From Fasciola hepatica (lineage: Eukaryota; Platyhelminthes; Trematoda; Plagiorchiida; Fasciolidae): a stretch of 64,000 bases of DNA. The notes under the pieces are model-generated. The model worked only from the letters and a program-made list of their open reading frames with translations, was not told the origin of the DNA and ran no database searches. Shown here piece by piece: positions 35,851-48,180 of this stretch. The number at the start of each line of letters is the position of its first letter. Position 1 is the stretch's first letter. A program made the translations under genes and the position numbers. The stretch is from contig CANUEZ040000167.1 in the NCBI GenBank assembly GCA_948099385.1, positions 4,997,001 to 5,061,000 of the forward strand, written 5' to 3'.

Positions 35851-37436
35851 AATGGTCGAATCATGGCCACAGCCGAGGCTGTATAGATCCACATGTACAA
35901 TCCATCACTGACCCCACCACCCACTCGTGCGCCTGAAAATATCATGTGATACACTTGAATCCATCATGGCTATCGATGAAAGAAAGCTTCACGCAATCAC
36001 TCAGCCCAATCGATCGACTACTATCTACACAGTATTTCTCGTGACATTGATCATACCATGACTGCGTGGACACGTAATAGTCAACTGTTGTCACCACGAT
36101 TGTCGATTTTGTTCTCGCTTTCTATCGTTCTAACTCCAGAACCTGTAAGACGTATTGTATTCAGCCAGTAATGAAGCATCGAAAACAAGCTTATTAACTA
36201 CTGAATGTTCTCCCAATGATTACTTTGTATATAAATGATACTTACTGTTTCAGGTTTAGTATTCCAGTAAGCCAATGACAACGAAATCAGCCAATCGGGT
36301 TTATAACTAGAGAACCAGCCAGAACACCCGATTGCGTGTCTTTGACTACGGTCAACTAGCCTCTTGTATAATTGTCAATATTGTGTGATGATCAAACGAG
36401 ATTGTTCGAAAGCAAAGAAGTTACCTTTCTAGAACTGCGTAGTCGGTGAACACAGAACATCACTCATGCATCAAGTATGGTTGGAATACTTCGCCTGTTA
36501 CAAGTGAAAGCCTCTGGAACCACGATTTGGAATCAGCAGCATTGGAGGAACAAACACGTGCGTGAGAAAGGAGTAAGCAAACATCGAGTATTCTCTTTTC
36601 TTATCTGTGAAACCTTGTCAGTTCTATCTCTCTCTTATTCTGTGATCGGGAATGTGTTCAGCAAATCGATCAACGGTAGCACATTTCGGTGCTAGACATC
36701 CAAATCGGATGATTGATGGGCTTTGTCTTATGTAGTATTGGCGTGCAATAAAATGTTGACTCTTAACTCGGTGACATATTTGGATACGTATTGGCAATAA
36801 TTTCTACGAAGAACGGAAAGAACGGCCTCGGAGTGCATACACGTTTCGTGTCTGATCGAGGCTTGGAAAATTAAAACTCTATGATGGCACACCGTATCAA
36901 TAAACAAAATAATGAATTAGCTTAACCAACCACTATTCACTGAAACATTCCGGTTTCATTTTACCAAATCTCGTCATTTTGAAATTCAATGTAATGCATT
37001 TGCCAACACAATTTGTACAGATTTCCGACTATTTAACGCAGACGAACGTCTCATCCTATTTCTCTTATGTCTGTAATTCAACATATTTCAAGTTAATACA
37101 ACGTCCTCAGTAAGAAGAACACTATTTAAGTAATATGGTGTTTTCAGATTCTGTGTGGAAATATATCGACCACCAATTGGTTAACACACGTATTCCTACA
37201 AGTTAACCATCTGAATCTGTCTATTCCTTCATGTAATCAAATATTATTCACCAATCGTAACAACAGTTCATTTCAAGATAGATAAGGCGTATTATCATCT
37301 GTCTATTTGTTCGGACTCAGTCAAACACCGTTGGCAATGTTGAGGCGAAGAGAAGCTGATCTTGAGCTTGATCATCCCAGTTTATTATGAATATCATTAC
37401 AGAGAGTATATTCACTGGTGGGAGGTAGTGGAAAAT

Positions 37437-38116
37437 TGTGCGCTTTAATAATGTTCGGTATCACCGAGTACTGTCTAGTTCACGTGGGTTCTGAGATCGA
37501 ATATAACAATTGTAAGAGGTTATCAAGTGCAGATAGAATTTCAAGACTAATCCCATCTCCACCGTCATTATCTCCAGCAAATTCATTACAACATCAAACT
37601 GTACAAATCAGTCTGACGCACACACCATATTCTTGTCTGATGTGGACTGTTAAAACACCGCATCAGAAATTTTGACACATGCGCACAAAAGTGAGCGAAG
37701 GCATTTCGAAAATGTACTTTCTCAGTGGCACATTTAGTCACTGTCTGCAATCGTATTATTATTACTCACTCAACTCACGTGTCACTAGCTAACTCGTCAG
37801 CCATCAATAAATTGATTTAAGCATGACAAATGTCAACAGCAATCATTGAGTGATCTTTGGTCACGAAAATTGGAGATCATTTTGAAATGACGAGGCGATA
37901 TATAAACATTGTTAGTAAGAGTAATGGTATTGCTGGAATTGTAGTGGTATTAGTGTTAGCAGTAGTAGTAGTAGTAATAATAGTAGCAGTATTAGTAGTA
38001 ATAATGGTAGTAGTAGTAGTAGTAGTAATAGTAGTAGTAGTAATAGTAGTAGTAGTAGTAGCAGCAGCAGTAGTAGTATTAGTACTACTACTACTACTGA
38101 TACTACTACTACTAAT
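37437..38116. other. Palindrome spacer (680 bp)
   Basis: This is unique sequence between the arms. The first ~500 bases have no recognised content. The last ~175 bases are the trinucleotide tract listed separately, which abuts the first base of the right arm. Confidence 0.85.
37940..38116. repeat. TAG/GTA trinucleotide tract that flips to TAC near its end
   Basis: Imperfect (TAG)n with TAA and CAG interruptions runs to about 38082. It then switches to (TAC)n until the right arm begins at 38117, so its last ~60 bases are self-complementary. The long Val/Ala-only or Thr/Ile-only open frames over it are simple-repeat artefacts, not proteins. Confidence 0.9.
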
Positions 38117-39702
38117 ATTTTCCACTACCTCCCACCAGTGAACATACTCTCTGTAATGATATTCATAATAAACTGGGATGATCAAGCTCAAGATCAGCTT
38201 CTCTTCGCCTCAACATTGCCAACGGTGTTTGACTGAGTCCGAACAAATAGACAGATGATAATACGCCTTATCTATCTTGAAATGAACTGTTGTTACGATT
38301 GGTGAATAATATTTGATTACATGAAGGAATAGACAGATTCAGATGGTTAACTTGTAGGAATACGTGTGTTAACCAATTGGTGGTCGATATATTTCCACAC
38401 AGAATCTGAAAACACCATATTACTTAAATAGTGTTCTTCTTACTGAGGACGTTGTATTAACTTGAAATATGTTGAATTACAGACATAAGAGAAATAGGAT
38501 GAGACGTTCGTCTGCGTTAAATAGTCGGAAATCTGTACAAATTGTGTTGGCAAATGCATTACATTGAATTTCAAAATGACGAGATTTGGTAAAATGAAAC
38601 CGGAATGTTTCAGTGAATAGTGGTTGGTTAAGCTAATTCATTATTTTGTTTATTGATACGGTGTGCCATCATAGAGTTTTAATTTTCCAAGCCTCGATCA
38701 GACACGAAACGTGTATGCACTCCGAGGCCGTTCTTTCCGTTCTTCGTAGAAATTATTGCCAATACGTATCCAAATATGTCACCGAGTTAAGAGTCAACAT
38801 TTTATTGCACGCCAATACTACATAAGACAAAGCCCATCAATCATCCGATTTGGATGTCTAGCACCGAAATGTGCTACCGTTGATCGATTTGCTGAACACA
38901 TTCCCGATCACAGAATAAGAGAGAGATAGAACTGACAAGGTTTCACAGATAAGAAAAGAGAATACTCGATGTTTGCTTACTCCTTTCTCACGCACGTGTT
39001 TGTTCCTCCAATGCTGCTGATTCCAAATCGTGGTTCCAGAGGCTTTCACTTGTAACAGGCGAAGTATTCCAACCATACTTGATGCATGAGTGATGTTCTG
39101 TGTTCACCGACTACGCAGTTCTAGAAAGGTAACTTCTTTGCTTTCGAACAATCTCGTTTGATCATCACACAATATTGACAATTATACAAGAGGCTAGTTG
39201 ACCGTAGTCAAAGACACGCAATCGGGTGTTCTGGCTGGTTCTCTAGTTATAAACCCGATTGGCTGATTTCGTTGTCATTGGCTTACTGGAATACTAAACC
39301 TGAAACAGTAAGTATCATTTATATACAAAGTAATCATTGGGAGAACATTCAGTAGTTAATAAGCTTGTTTTCGATGCTTCATTACTGGCTGAATACAATA
39401 CGTCTTACAGGTTCTGGAGTTAGAACGATAGAAAGCGAGAACAAAATCGACAATCGTGGTGACAACAGTTGACTATTACGTGTCCACGCAGTCATGGTAT
39501 GATCAATGTCACGAGAAATACTGTGTAGATAGTAGTCGATCGATTGGGCTGAGTGATTGCGTGAAGCTTTCTTTCATCGATAGCCATGATGGATTCAAGT
39601 GTATCACATGATATTTTCAGGCGCACGAGTGGGTGGTGGGGTCAGTGATGGATTGTACATGTGGATCTATACAGCCTCGGCTGTGGCCATGATTCGACCA
39701 TT

Positions 39703-40683
39703 GACGATTCTTCACAGTCTGACTTTGACCGTGTTCACGGGAGGACGTGCCTCACTAGTACTGATCGAGCTGTGCTGTTCCATCGAGTAAACGGCGATTA
39801 TTATTTCACCACTCTTCACTATTTTCTTCTTTAAACAACTTGGATGATGCTCCTTCACGCATTCGGGCAGTATTCTTGTGATTCGACCAACGAAACTTGC
39901 CTCACATGTGCAAGTGAATTGTTGCACACAAGGAGAGATGGAATCCATATCTGCCGTGTGATGCACGAAATGTCATTGAACCCATCGTGGTTTTCACTGT
40001 TTTTCTGCGATTACTTTTGATCCGAACCACTGAAAGAGGCCAAAGTTGAAATACTGGTGTGTTGACACACTATTACACCAAGTATGTACACAAATTTTAA
40101 GCACGAGACAGATAAATTGATTTTTTGTGGAAAATGTTCCTACGAGAGTGAGGAATACTGATAAGCTCACCCCTAGACCGATGGTAAAAACGAGCAGCAC
40201 ATTATTAAAATAGTAATTTTATTGTTGATGCTTGAAACACAACGTCCAGACATGCTTCCAATTATATTCAGGATGGTCTTAGGCTATATTCTATCCCGTT
40301 GATCGGGAATGAAGGATGTCAACTAGTACAAACGGCTGAAGTCTCTTCCATCCACAATGACCAGCCTCACTAACAGACTCCGGACATTCTATACAGGGTC
40401 CTATCTGAACTGTGAGTGGGTCAGTCCTTGGTCTTGATGATTCGGTGAATAAGTAATATTCTGGTGGGGTTGGCTGTATGTATGGAGGCGTTATCAAGTT
40501 GATATTATGTGATCCTCAATCAATTTTCCTGATTAATTGGGAGTCAAATTCATTCACTGTGTTGACGTAAGAGTCGGCAGTCCACTTCCTTTCTGAGACC
40601 ACTAGCTGGGAATTCCCATCAATAAAAACCAAAACAATGACAAGGCCACCACCGAAGTCTCCACGACTGAGATTCAGCTTGCT
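39703..40683 (-). pseudogene. Penelope-like C-terminal region with GIY-YIG-like nuclease (right arm)
   Basis: Mirror of 34870-35850, with the nuclease-like open stretch at 39712-39966. One residue differs in the upstream block: GLFQWFG here, GLSQWFG in the left arm. The nuclease-like stretch itself is identical in translation. Confidence 0.5.
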
Positions 40684-41292
40684 TTTCCTAAAGTCATGCC
40701 ACCTCTAAATGATTCCACCATGACCATCGAAATCGAACTTTCAGTCATCGCTGATTATCATATTATTATGTTCAGCACTACAAGTGATGGGATTTCTGAC
40801 ACATTCATCATGATCTTCAAAATGGCAGTCAGTCATCTAATGCATTGATGTCATCCTTCTGTTCCACAGATATGGTGCAATGTTTGGGAGTTGTCGTGAG
40901 TGCTGAACGCCTACTTCCGGTTGCAAGAACTTGTGCACTCGTAAGAAGCACCAAACAAGAGTCTTCTCGTGGCCTGCTCGGAGAGTCTCCTTCGAATTCC
41001 CCGTCTTTTCTCAACGATATGATGATCGAACTCCTTGAAATTAGTTACAAATACTTATAGTAGATCTAGAAATGTGCCTCGAACTCTGGTGCATGTTTTG
41101 TATGCAATTAGTTTTCCTTGTTCCAGCTGAGCATGTCTTGAACCTCGCACTATCCCTCTGTTTTCATACATGAGAATTCACTGCTTGTAAACACAGTGTA
41201 CGGATTGAATGAACTCCGTTCATGAATCACATGTGACAGGAACAATGATCAATGACACATTCCTGAGTATAGAAAATGCAAATCAATTATGT

Positions 41293-41453
41293 TTTATCAT
41301 TCTTGCAGGGGTGAGGGTTTGATGGCATTTTGCACCCTCTTATGAGCTTTTTCGTTGATAAATCGAATTATCTGTTTCATGCTCAAAATCCGTGTGCATA
41401 TTTGGCATAGTAATGGAACGACACACCCTCGTGCTTTGCTAACATATAATAAT
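41293..41453 (+). pseudogene. Penelope-like fragment, plus orientation (right arm)
   Basis: Mirror of 34100-34260. It shows LINRIICFMLKIRVHIWH, diverged from the block at 35450-35505 and its mirror. Confidence 0.45.
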
Positions 41454-42944
41454 GACGTTTCTTCCATTCTGTATTGAGGTATCCCGTTCTTGTTCGCTGT
41501 TGATATTAAGATTATCTACAAGTTCCTTCCATAGGACACCGACACCATTACTTCAAATATAACTAGCTGGAATGCTGGTGTACTTCATGGAAGATGGAGT
41601 TCTTGATTTCTGAAATACCAAGTCCCCCTTGAAAAACGTTTGCTGAATCACTGTCCTACCTGTCCCAAAATGCATTAGCATGAGATCTTGGGCTGCACCC
41701 TACAATTCTGGCAACACCTGTCCTATCCAACCGCGAACGTGAAGCATATTAAAAGTTTCAATTCTAGGTGATTTAAGCTACAAAATAGCAAGCTTCACAC
41801 TCACGTAGCCCATATGAGTCTTTGCTTTGGATACGGGCCCATCATTTTCTCGAATGTATCCAGAACTGACCGAAACATCATAGCGGTCGTTCATTACACG
41901 GCTTTTCGGGTATTCATCACCACTGAGCTATTATGAGCGTTGTATTCTATTGTGCTTTACTCCTTCTGGCTAAGACTTTCTACTCAATCTCGGCATTCTT
42001 TTTTGACTCATCCATCACTTTTTGTTCTCTTCCTCTGGTTCAATTTGGATTTTCGTACCTACGCCCTGTCCTTTGCGATACAGAGGCCTCTGACTGGTCG
42101 CTCAGTCGAGATCAACGTTAGAAAAGAGCTTCTTCTCCAAAGAGGATTACACAATACGGAACAAACGTCCTATTAATATGCTTAGCTTCCATTTTGAAGC
42201 CAAATTGAACAGAATCTTGAAATTGTTCATCAGACTCGAAAATTCGACCTCATTATCCAATTTCAACATTGTGGGGAATGATCATTCGAAGAAGGTGTTG
42301 AATTTTCATGGGACAAGATTCCAACCATAAAGTGTGATCCTTACATACAATTTATCCTATACATTGCAGCAAACCTTAGTGGATATTGTTGACAGCACAT
42401 CATTATCTATTACCAGCAACCGTCTGATAAAATCGCCTTGGTCTGTCATCCATAATTTATCATGCCTTACAAACCTCAGCCAGTTAAGTTTGTTTTTGTT
42501 CTAACCGATGGAAACTGGATCACACGTGGGGAAATTTCATACATTCACATTTTATTTTTGTCTAGTGTGGTGAACCCGGTTTTCGACATTGAGGTTTTCA
42601 TACACTTCCATTTGCTCTTTGATTCCACCCGTGGTCATGGTCAACATGTTGAGACACTTCTAGTGTATTAGGCGTCAATACTGTTCGAATAAATATATTG
42701 ACCCTTTGCCATCACTTTCCTCATGATCGTCTTTAACGTCTCCACCTTAATATTCTCCTACACCTTTGTGATTATCCCCACTACATTTTGAAATAATCTC
42801 ACCTAATTAGCCTTCCTAAAGTAGTGTCGAATCATCTTTTCTTATTTTCCCTAGCTAAACATTTGTTTTTTCAATGGCCATATCCTTGATATTGATCAAC
42901 AGGTTGATACACTCCCAACGCATCAGGTTCCTACAACTCGTGTA

Positions 42945-43379
42945 GTGACTTCGATCGTTCCGAGCAAACGGCCTTTTTTCAGACATAATTTTGGATTTCG
43001 TTCCTCTACTTCCGCTAATGAAATACAATTTCCACTTTGCCATGTTCGTTCAGTTGCATTCGGTCTACTGAAATCAAAAAGCACGAGGTTTCCGTCCAGC
43101 TTACCATTGGCACACTTTCGGTTTTCACGGACTGCATGCGCTCAGTTAGTTAGTCGCTTCGCGGTTGCATGGGCTTATCTTCTGTGTATTATTTGTATTG
43201 GTACTGTTTCTGTGCCACAATATGTGGAATACACTGTCGCATCTGTCTATCGGCCCAAGTCCTCTCTGTTCATTCAACTAAGGGAGTTTCGTTGGCAGTT
43301 CACTTCGAGACCCGATAGAACACACTTCCCGAAGGCTGCTAGTCAAACATCTTCAATACTCACATTGACCCCTAGCTGA
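42945..43379 (+). other. 144-codon open stretch of unknown nature in both arms
   Basis: An open stretch is found identically at 32174-32608 (-) in the left arm. It has a hydrophobic segment (WAYLLCIICIGTVSV) near residues 75-90 and Arg/Ser-rich flanks. It lies about 550 bases upstream of the endonuclease fragment and in the same direction, so it may be a relic of that element's 5' region. I do not recognise a family. Open length alone is weak evidence of coding. Confidence 0.25.
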
Positions 43380-43919
43380 GACGCCTCCTTAAACTCCCGT
43401 TTTCTCTATTTCCTCTCTAAATCATTTTCACGTGAGATCTAGTTTTGAGTATACCAGGAATTTCATAAGGATCATGGGGACTACGCATCTAAATCCTGTT
43501 TCCCATTACGAGTAGGCATTTGACCCAGCCACCACCGATCTTTAATGTCCGGTTATAACGGAAAACCAGATGAAGCTACTGTCCGGCCATTTATTGGCTT
43601 ACTTAAGGATTGCAAACACGATCTACTTCTTCTCCTCTGAGTCTGGTTCTTAATCTTCTTGGAAATGACTAGCTTCGAAACTGCACCCGATCTGGATGAC
43701 TGATTCGTAATATACAGACCTGGTCACACTGTGCACTAATCTGCAGCTGTACATGCTTATCATATCACCTCCCTTAGTCATCAACAAGAATTTCAGATCT
43801 CATCCACTCAATTTCATCATCTGATGCTCCATTAGTTATATATCCCACACTAAGTAGGCACATGCATGAGATTTGTTGATACTGGGTGCAACTAGGATCA
43901 CAGTTCCCATCAATTCACC

Positions 43920-46345
43920 TAATTGCTTTCAACATCCGAAAGCACTGCCAAACTCACAACAGCCTGCCTAACTGGAACTTTCAAAGCCCTTGAAATAGAT
44001 GCATTTTGTCTCCGAAACACACATACAAGACCAAACTTCAGTGGTAACACTTCCTTCCCCAAACACAAGCAGGAATTCTCATTTCACTTGTCACTTGTCG
44101 GGCCAATTCGTGTCTAGTTCTCGTGGTCAGCTTAGTGTCGGCATCGATGTGATCACGAGGGCTGAGTGTGCACTGCCTAGTAAGATCCTATTCAGTAGTC
44201 GCCTATGTGCAGTTTGATTGGACAATTCTGTGGATGTCAACCACAACAGACTGAAGTCTCGTTGCATTTTGGCTTTTAAACGTATGTCTCAACTGACTAC
44301 AGTTCTCCTGAGATTAAAGACGAACTCTACCAATATTTACCTCAACTGCTGCGCAGTGTGGGCTCAGTGGATATAATGACGGGTGATTTCGATCTTAATG
44401 CTCAAGTTGGATGCCTAGTCGAGACGGAGAGAGATGTGAATCGTGATTTAGTATCCCAACCAACACATGCCAATAATGGTGATCGAATCGTCCAACGATG
44501 TTTTGACCATAGACTATCCCTGGTAAGAACAAATTTCTCGCGTAGAAATTGACACAGACTAACCTGTTGCCCTACAGCACTTTCATAGCTTTGGAATCAG
44601 ATCAACCACATTTCTATCGATTACCGCTGGCTTGGATCAAATCGAGATTTTTGCTCATTTTGGTCCACGTCTGCAAACACTGGTCACGCTTATGTCCGTC
44701 GGCGACTCTGCCTATGTCTCGTCGGGGGCCGGATTAACATCAAAACCAACCAGCCGTCGCAGCTACTATTGGACGATGACCATCTATTTGCTTTCCGAGC
44801 AGAACTATCCACCAAGTCATTGAAGCAGTCATGTGGTCGGGATCCAGACTTGTGATAAACAGAGATCAAGCTCTATCTGAGGCTGCTAATGATGCCCAAG
44901 ACCCAAAAGTCAGACAAATACAGAAATGATGCACATCTGCACCTTCAATTACAATATTAGATGCGCACAGCTCGATCCCTCCGGATTCCAGATGAGATGA
45001 GGCACAGAGATGCCTTAAGTTTGAATTGATTCGGAGTTTACGAAACGGCTGTGAATAGTGGTGGATTGTGAATTGTAATGAGATGGTATAGACTGTGGCG
45101 ATCGGCATCAGCCTCAACCTTTTCCATCTACTTGGAACTAATGCTCCACAGAAGCCAAGTGTTAGTGAATTGATCAAAGTGGCGAACGGCTACACCGTTC
45201 CTTGTTCCAAATGTACCCTTACGAACGAATTCATGGTCAGGGAATACAATGACATTTCGGATTGATTCTACCCTCAGTGACGAATACAACCTCAAAACTT
45301 GAATGTATTCTTCGTTTCATACGTGCACGCCGTCAACCCAACAAGTCAGATTACGTTATTTTCAACTGGCATTACAAGAGACACCTAGTTGTATACTAGT
45401 CCCATATCCCCGTTCCTATTCAACTTTGCCATTGGAGGATGTTCTACGGAAATCTCTGTGTGGCATTCCAAACGGTGGAGATGAATTACGCCCAGGAAAC
45501 AGAGTTTTCGACTTGGAATATGCCGATGATATCGCCTTGCTGAGTGAAAATGCAAAGGCAGTGCAATATGCTTTGGACCGCCTGGCGATTGAGTTATGCA
45601 GATATGGAATGCTCTTTGCACCTTCCAAGTACAAAGTGCTTTTGCAAGACTGGCAGGAGCCTACCCTCACCCTTTGTGGTGATAAGCTTGAGTTAGTCGA
45701 CAAATTTAAACACCTTGGGAGCTTCATAACAGCTGGAGGTAGCCTTAGGGAGGAGATCAGTTCACGAATAAAGAGGGCTAGAGCAGCTTCCTCGCACCTT
45801 TGACACTGGTGGAGTCAACTTGACCTGTGGCTCTCTCTTAAGGGACAGGTGTAATTTGCCGAGGTTCGCAGTGTTTTACTCTACTGTTGCGAGACCTGGC
45901 CACTTTGCGCTAGGGATGCTCGGCATCTTTCCGAGTTCGACCACCGATGTCTCCGGAGCATTGCTCGCGTTTGGTGGGGACATCGAGTGAGTCATGACGA
46001 GACGTGTCGTCCTGTGTTAGGCACGGATAGCAGCCCACTTAACCAATTAGTCGTTTTACACCGCCTCCGGTGGCCCGACCATGTTTTACAAAAGCCTGCC
46101 CATGGTCTACATTTCCGGGCTCCATTCGCACTTGCTGGTCAAGGCTGGAAGAAGCAATTCGGTGGTCAGGCCATGACTTGGCGTAGTGGTTTGAATAATC
46201 TAGCATCAGCATTGTCTTCGGTCGAAGCTTCCCACCTCTGTGGTTGGGACCCAAGGAATGAGGATTGTCGTTGGTCACAGACGCTGGAGGACACGGCTGA
46301 GAATAGAATTCTGCGACGCGAATGCTTTGTGGTCTGTCTGTAGAA
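43920..46345 (+). pseudogene. Non-LTR retrotransposon relict spanning the right palindrome edge
   Basis: The endonuclease part lies in the arm: VSETHIQDQTS near 43999-44035, SVGSVDIMTGDFDLNAQVG (44355-44412, metal-binding loop kept) and NNGDRIVQRCFDHRLSL. The linker LFHLLGTNAPQKPSVSELIK spans about 45110-45175 and crosses the arm edge. Beyond it the first part of the RT is missing. The palm is well kept at 45425-45803: VFDLEYADDIALLSE at 45507-45550, FAPSKYKVLLQDWQEP and KFKHLGSFITAGG. The C-terminus follows (LLYCCETWPL, LHRLRWPDHVLQKP, QAMTWRSGLNN, LCGWDPRN) to a stop near 46342. Frameshifts make it dead although YADD survives. Confidence 0.85.
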
Positions 46346-46547
46346 CTTTCGTGCTCCATAACCATAAAAATGTCATTCCGACAAACAAATTGACAAAAAA
46401 CATCAAAAAATGTGTAGAGTGAAAAGCTTCCAAAAAATCAGCACTTATTTTCTATCACTCACGGTCTGTTTAGTGTATTGTACGCCCCTTCCGTTTTTAG
46501 TATTTGTTGTTGTTGCATTTGCACCTTGCTTGATCTCAATCCGGTTT

Positions 46548-46548
46548 A

Positions 46549-46625
<77 letters not shown>
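46548..46625. repeat. (AT)n microsatellite
   Basis: This is a nearly pure AT dinucleotide run of about 78 bases with one GT interruption. It starts about 200 bases after the retroelement stop. Confidence 0.95.
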
Positions 46626-46626
<1 letters not shown>

Positions 46627-48005
46627 TATCTTATAATATAACTTTCGAAGTCTGCATTATTTTCCGGTTAATATTCTGTTGGTTCGCCCTTATTTTGAAT
46701 GACTAATTTCTGTCCTTATATCATACAGCCGATCAGCCGAGTGATCTTGTGCCCCATTCCGTGGATCGTCTTCAGCAATAAGGTCCAAATAAATGGAGTA
46801 GTCCAAAACCGAATGTAAATTCTAAACCACATTCAAATCAGCTCAAGCCTTTGAGAGTCATACCATATAGCTTCGTGGTACCGTGTGCTACTCATAGGCA
46901 CAAAGTGTATTTGGGTCCTAGTTAGGATGCGGCGGATAAGCACTACGTTTCATGCCCTGATTCCTAGAATTCGGTTTAAATAGGTCAGTGCAGTTCAGTA
47001 CTTGCATGGTTCTCCATTGCAGGCTGAGGGTTCATACATAAACCGTCGGACGATAGAACTTGTCAGAATCGCGCACAAGTAGTACTTATTCACAGTTGAG
47101 AGACATGTTTGATGGCTTCTCGAGGTTTATAATCGCGTAATATTTTTATGCACATGGATGTACCATCCACCCACAAGCGTGAGCAAATGTGAACCGTAGA
47201 TTAAAAAATACGAAGTATTAATTTGCATGCATGAATAAATCATAACTTTTGAAGTTTTTGTTAATAAAAGTCAGCCCGCTACTATTCCCAGTGACTGATT
47301 TGAGTCCGAATCTCACCCGCCTCGTCATGGGACCACTAGTTGTATCGAATTTCACTAGAAGCACCAATTTTGTCGGGAAAGTCTACCGCTAAATAGCAAA
47401 TTCATTTTTTCTCTACCGCTGAGAATGAATTCTCATTCACATTCTAATGAAAAAAGTTGTGTTTGTAAAAGTCTTTTATGGAAAGGTACATAGCTTTATA
47501 ATCGTAGTATCTTAAAATAATTGAATAAATGGGTTTGCAGTTTTGACAAATACAACCTCAAATATCCGTATTTTATGAATTTTGTAAGATCATTCGCTTA
47601 CATTCTAATCCAGAAAGGTTGCCCGAAAAAAGCCACCACATTTGTGATGCACAGAATATACTGACCGGAACACTGAATTCAATGCGGGCATATTTAACCA
47701 TTTTAGACACAAGCGTACCAAAGTAGTGACTTTTTGCTCTTTTCGATGCTTCATTTTCGCCCACAAAGTTCACTGAGAGGTGGAGTGCGTCATTTTATTT
47801 TCAAGACACGGAAAATAAATCTCAAACATTATTCGAATCGGGGTGTTTAGGCGGCCGTTGCAAAAACGGAATCTATGTAGAGTCTACCGTTTACTGGTCT
47901 AAAAACGCGTAGCTACGTGATTTGTTGGCTAATGACTTTTTTAATACCGTGATAATGTCTAGCTACAGTGCAAAAAGAATGAATGCAACTACCAGGGAGT
48001 ACCTG
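46626..48005. other. No gene recognised
   Basis: AT-rich sequence. A short match to the 16.6 kb leader region (GTTTACTGGTCTAAAAAC near 47891) is the only repeat trace I noticed. Confidence 0.4.
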
Positions 48006-48042
48006 GATGATGATGATGATGATGATGTTGATGATGATGATC
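48006..48042 (+). repeat. (GAT)n microsatellite
   Basis: GAT repeats about 12 times with one GTT interruption. It lies directly upstream of a tRNA-like segment. Confidence 0.9.
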
Positions 48043-48180
48043 AAGTGGTCATCATTGTAGACTTCAGATCTTGACGTCCCGTGTTCGATTCCTGCCAGAA
48101 ATTCCCGATTCGGAAGCTTTCCATTAGCGGTGGTACCCTTCCAGTTATATTGTACATAGTCGTACAATAAATGGTAGAAG
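48036..48180 (+). repeat. Candidate tRNA-derived short repeat
   Basis: An A-box-like TGATCAAGTGGTCATC (48038-48053) is followed at usual tRNA spacing by a B-box-like GTGTTCGATTCCTGCC (about 48080-48095). A body follows that ends GTACAATAAATGG. No second copy was found in the window, so SINE status is inferred from the promoter-like boxes alone. Confidence 0.35.

Larger units (their letters stand above)
30363..37436. repeat. Left arm of a 7.07-kb inverted repeat (palindrome)
   Basis: This arm is the reverse complement of 38117-45190. Landmark pairs spread over the whole arm (30376/45177, 32174/43379, 34493/41060, 36477/39076, 37436/38117) all sum to 75553, so there is no net insertion or deletion between arms. 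The innermost 600 bases differ at one site. The outermost ~700 bases differ at 16 or more sites, and a patch at 32670-32790 differs at about 6. The arm holds a non-LTR endonuclease fragment, two Penelope-like fragments in opposite directions, and unassigned sequence. Confidence 0.95.
38117..45190. repeat. Right arm of the 7.07-kb inverted repeat
   Basis: This is the mirror of 30363-37436, with position pairs summing to 75553. Its outer edge falls inside the linker of a non-LTR element that continues beyond the arm to 46345. That makes this side the better candidate for the original locus. Confidence 0.95.

Noticed and set aside
37857..38191. Long Val/Ala/Leu-rich (+) and Thr/Ile-rich (-) open frames
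   Set aside because: They are translations of the trinucleotide microsatellite in the palindrome spacer.
30363..45190. Idea that the palindrome is a single giant foldback DNA transposon
   Set aside because: The outer edge lies inside a retroelement linker, no target-site duplication is seen at the edges, and no transposase is present in the spacer or arms.
46410..46706. Open frame with a Tyr-Ile repeat and apparent membrane segments
   Set aside because: The repeat is the translated (AT)n microsatellite; flanking residues show no family.
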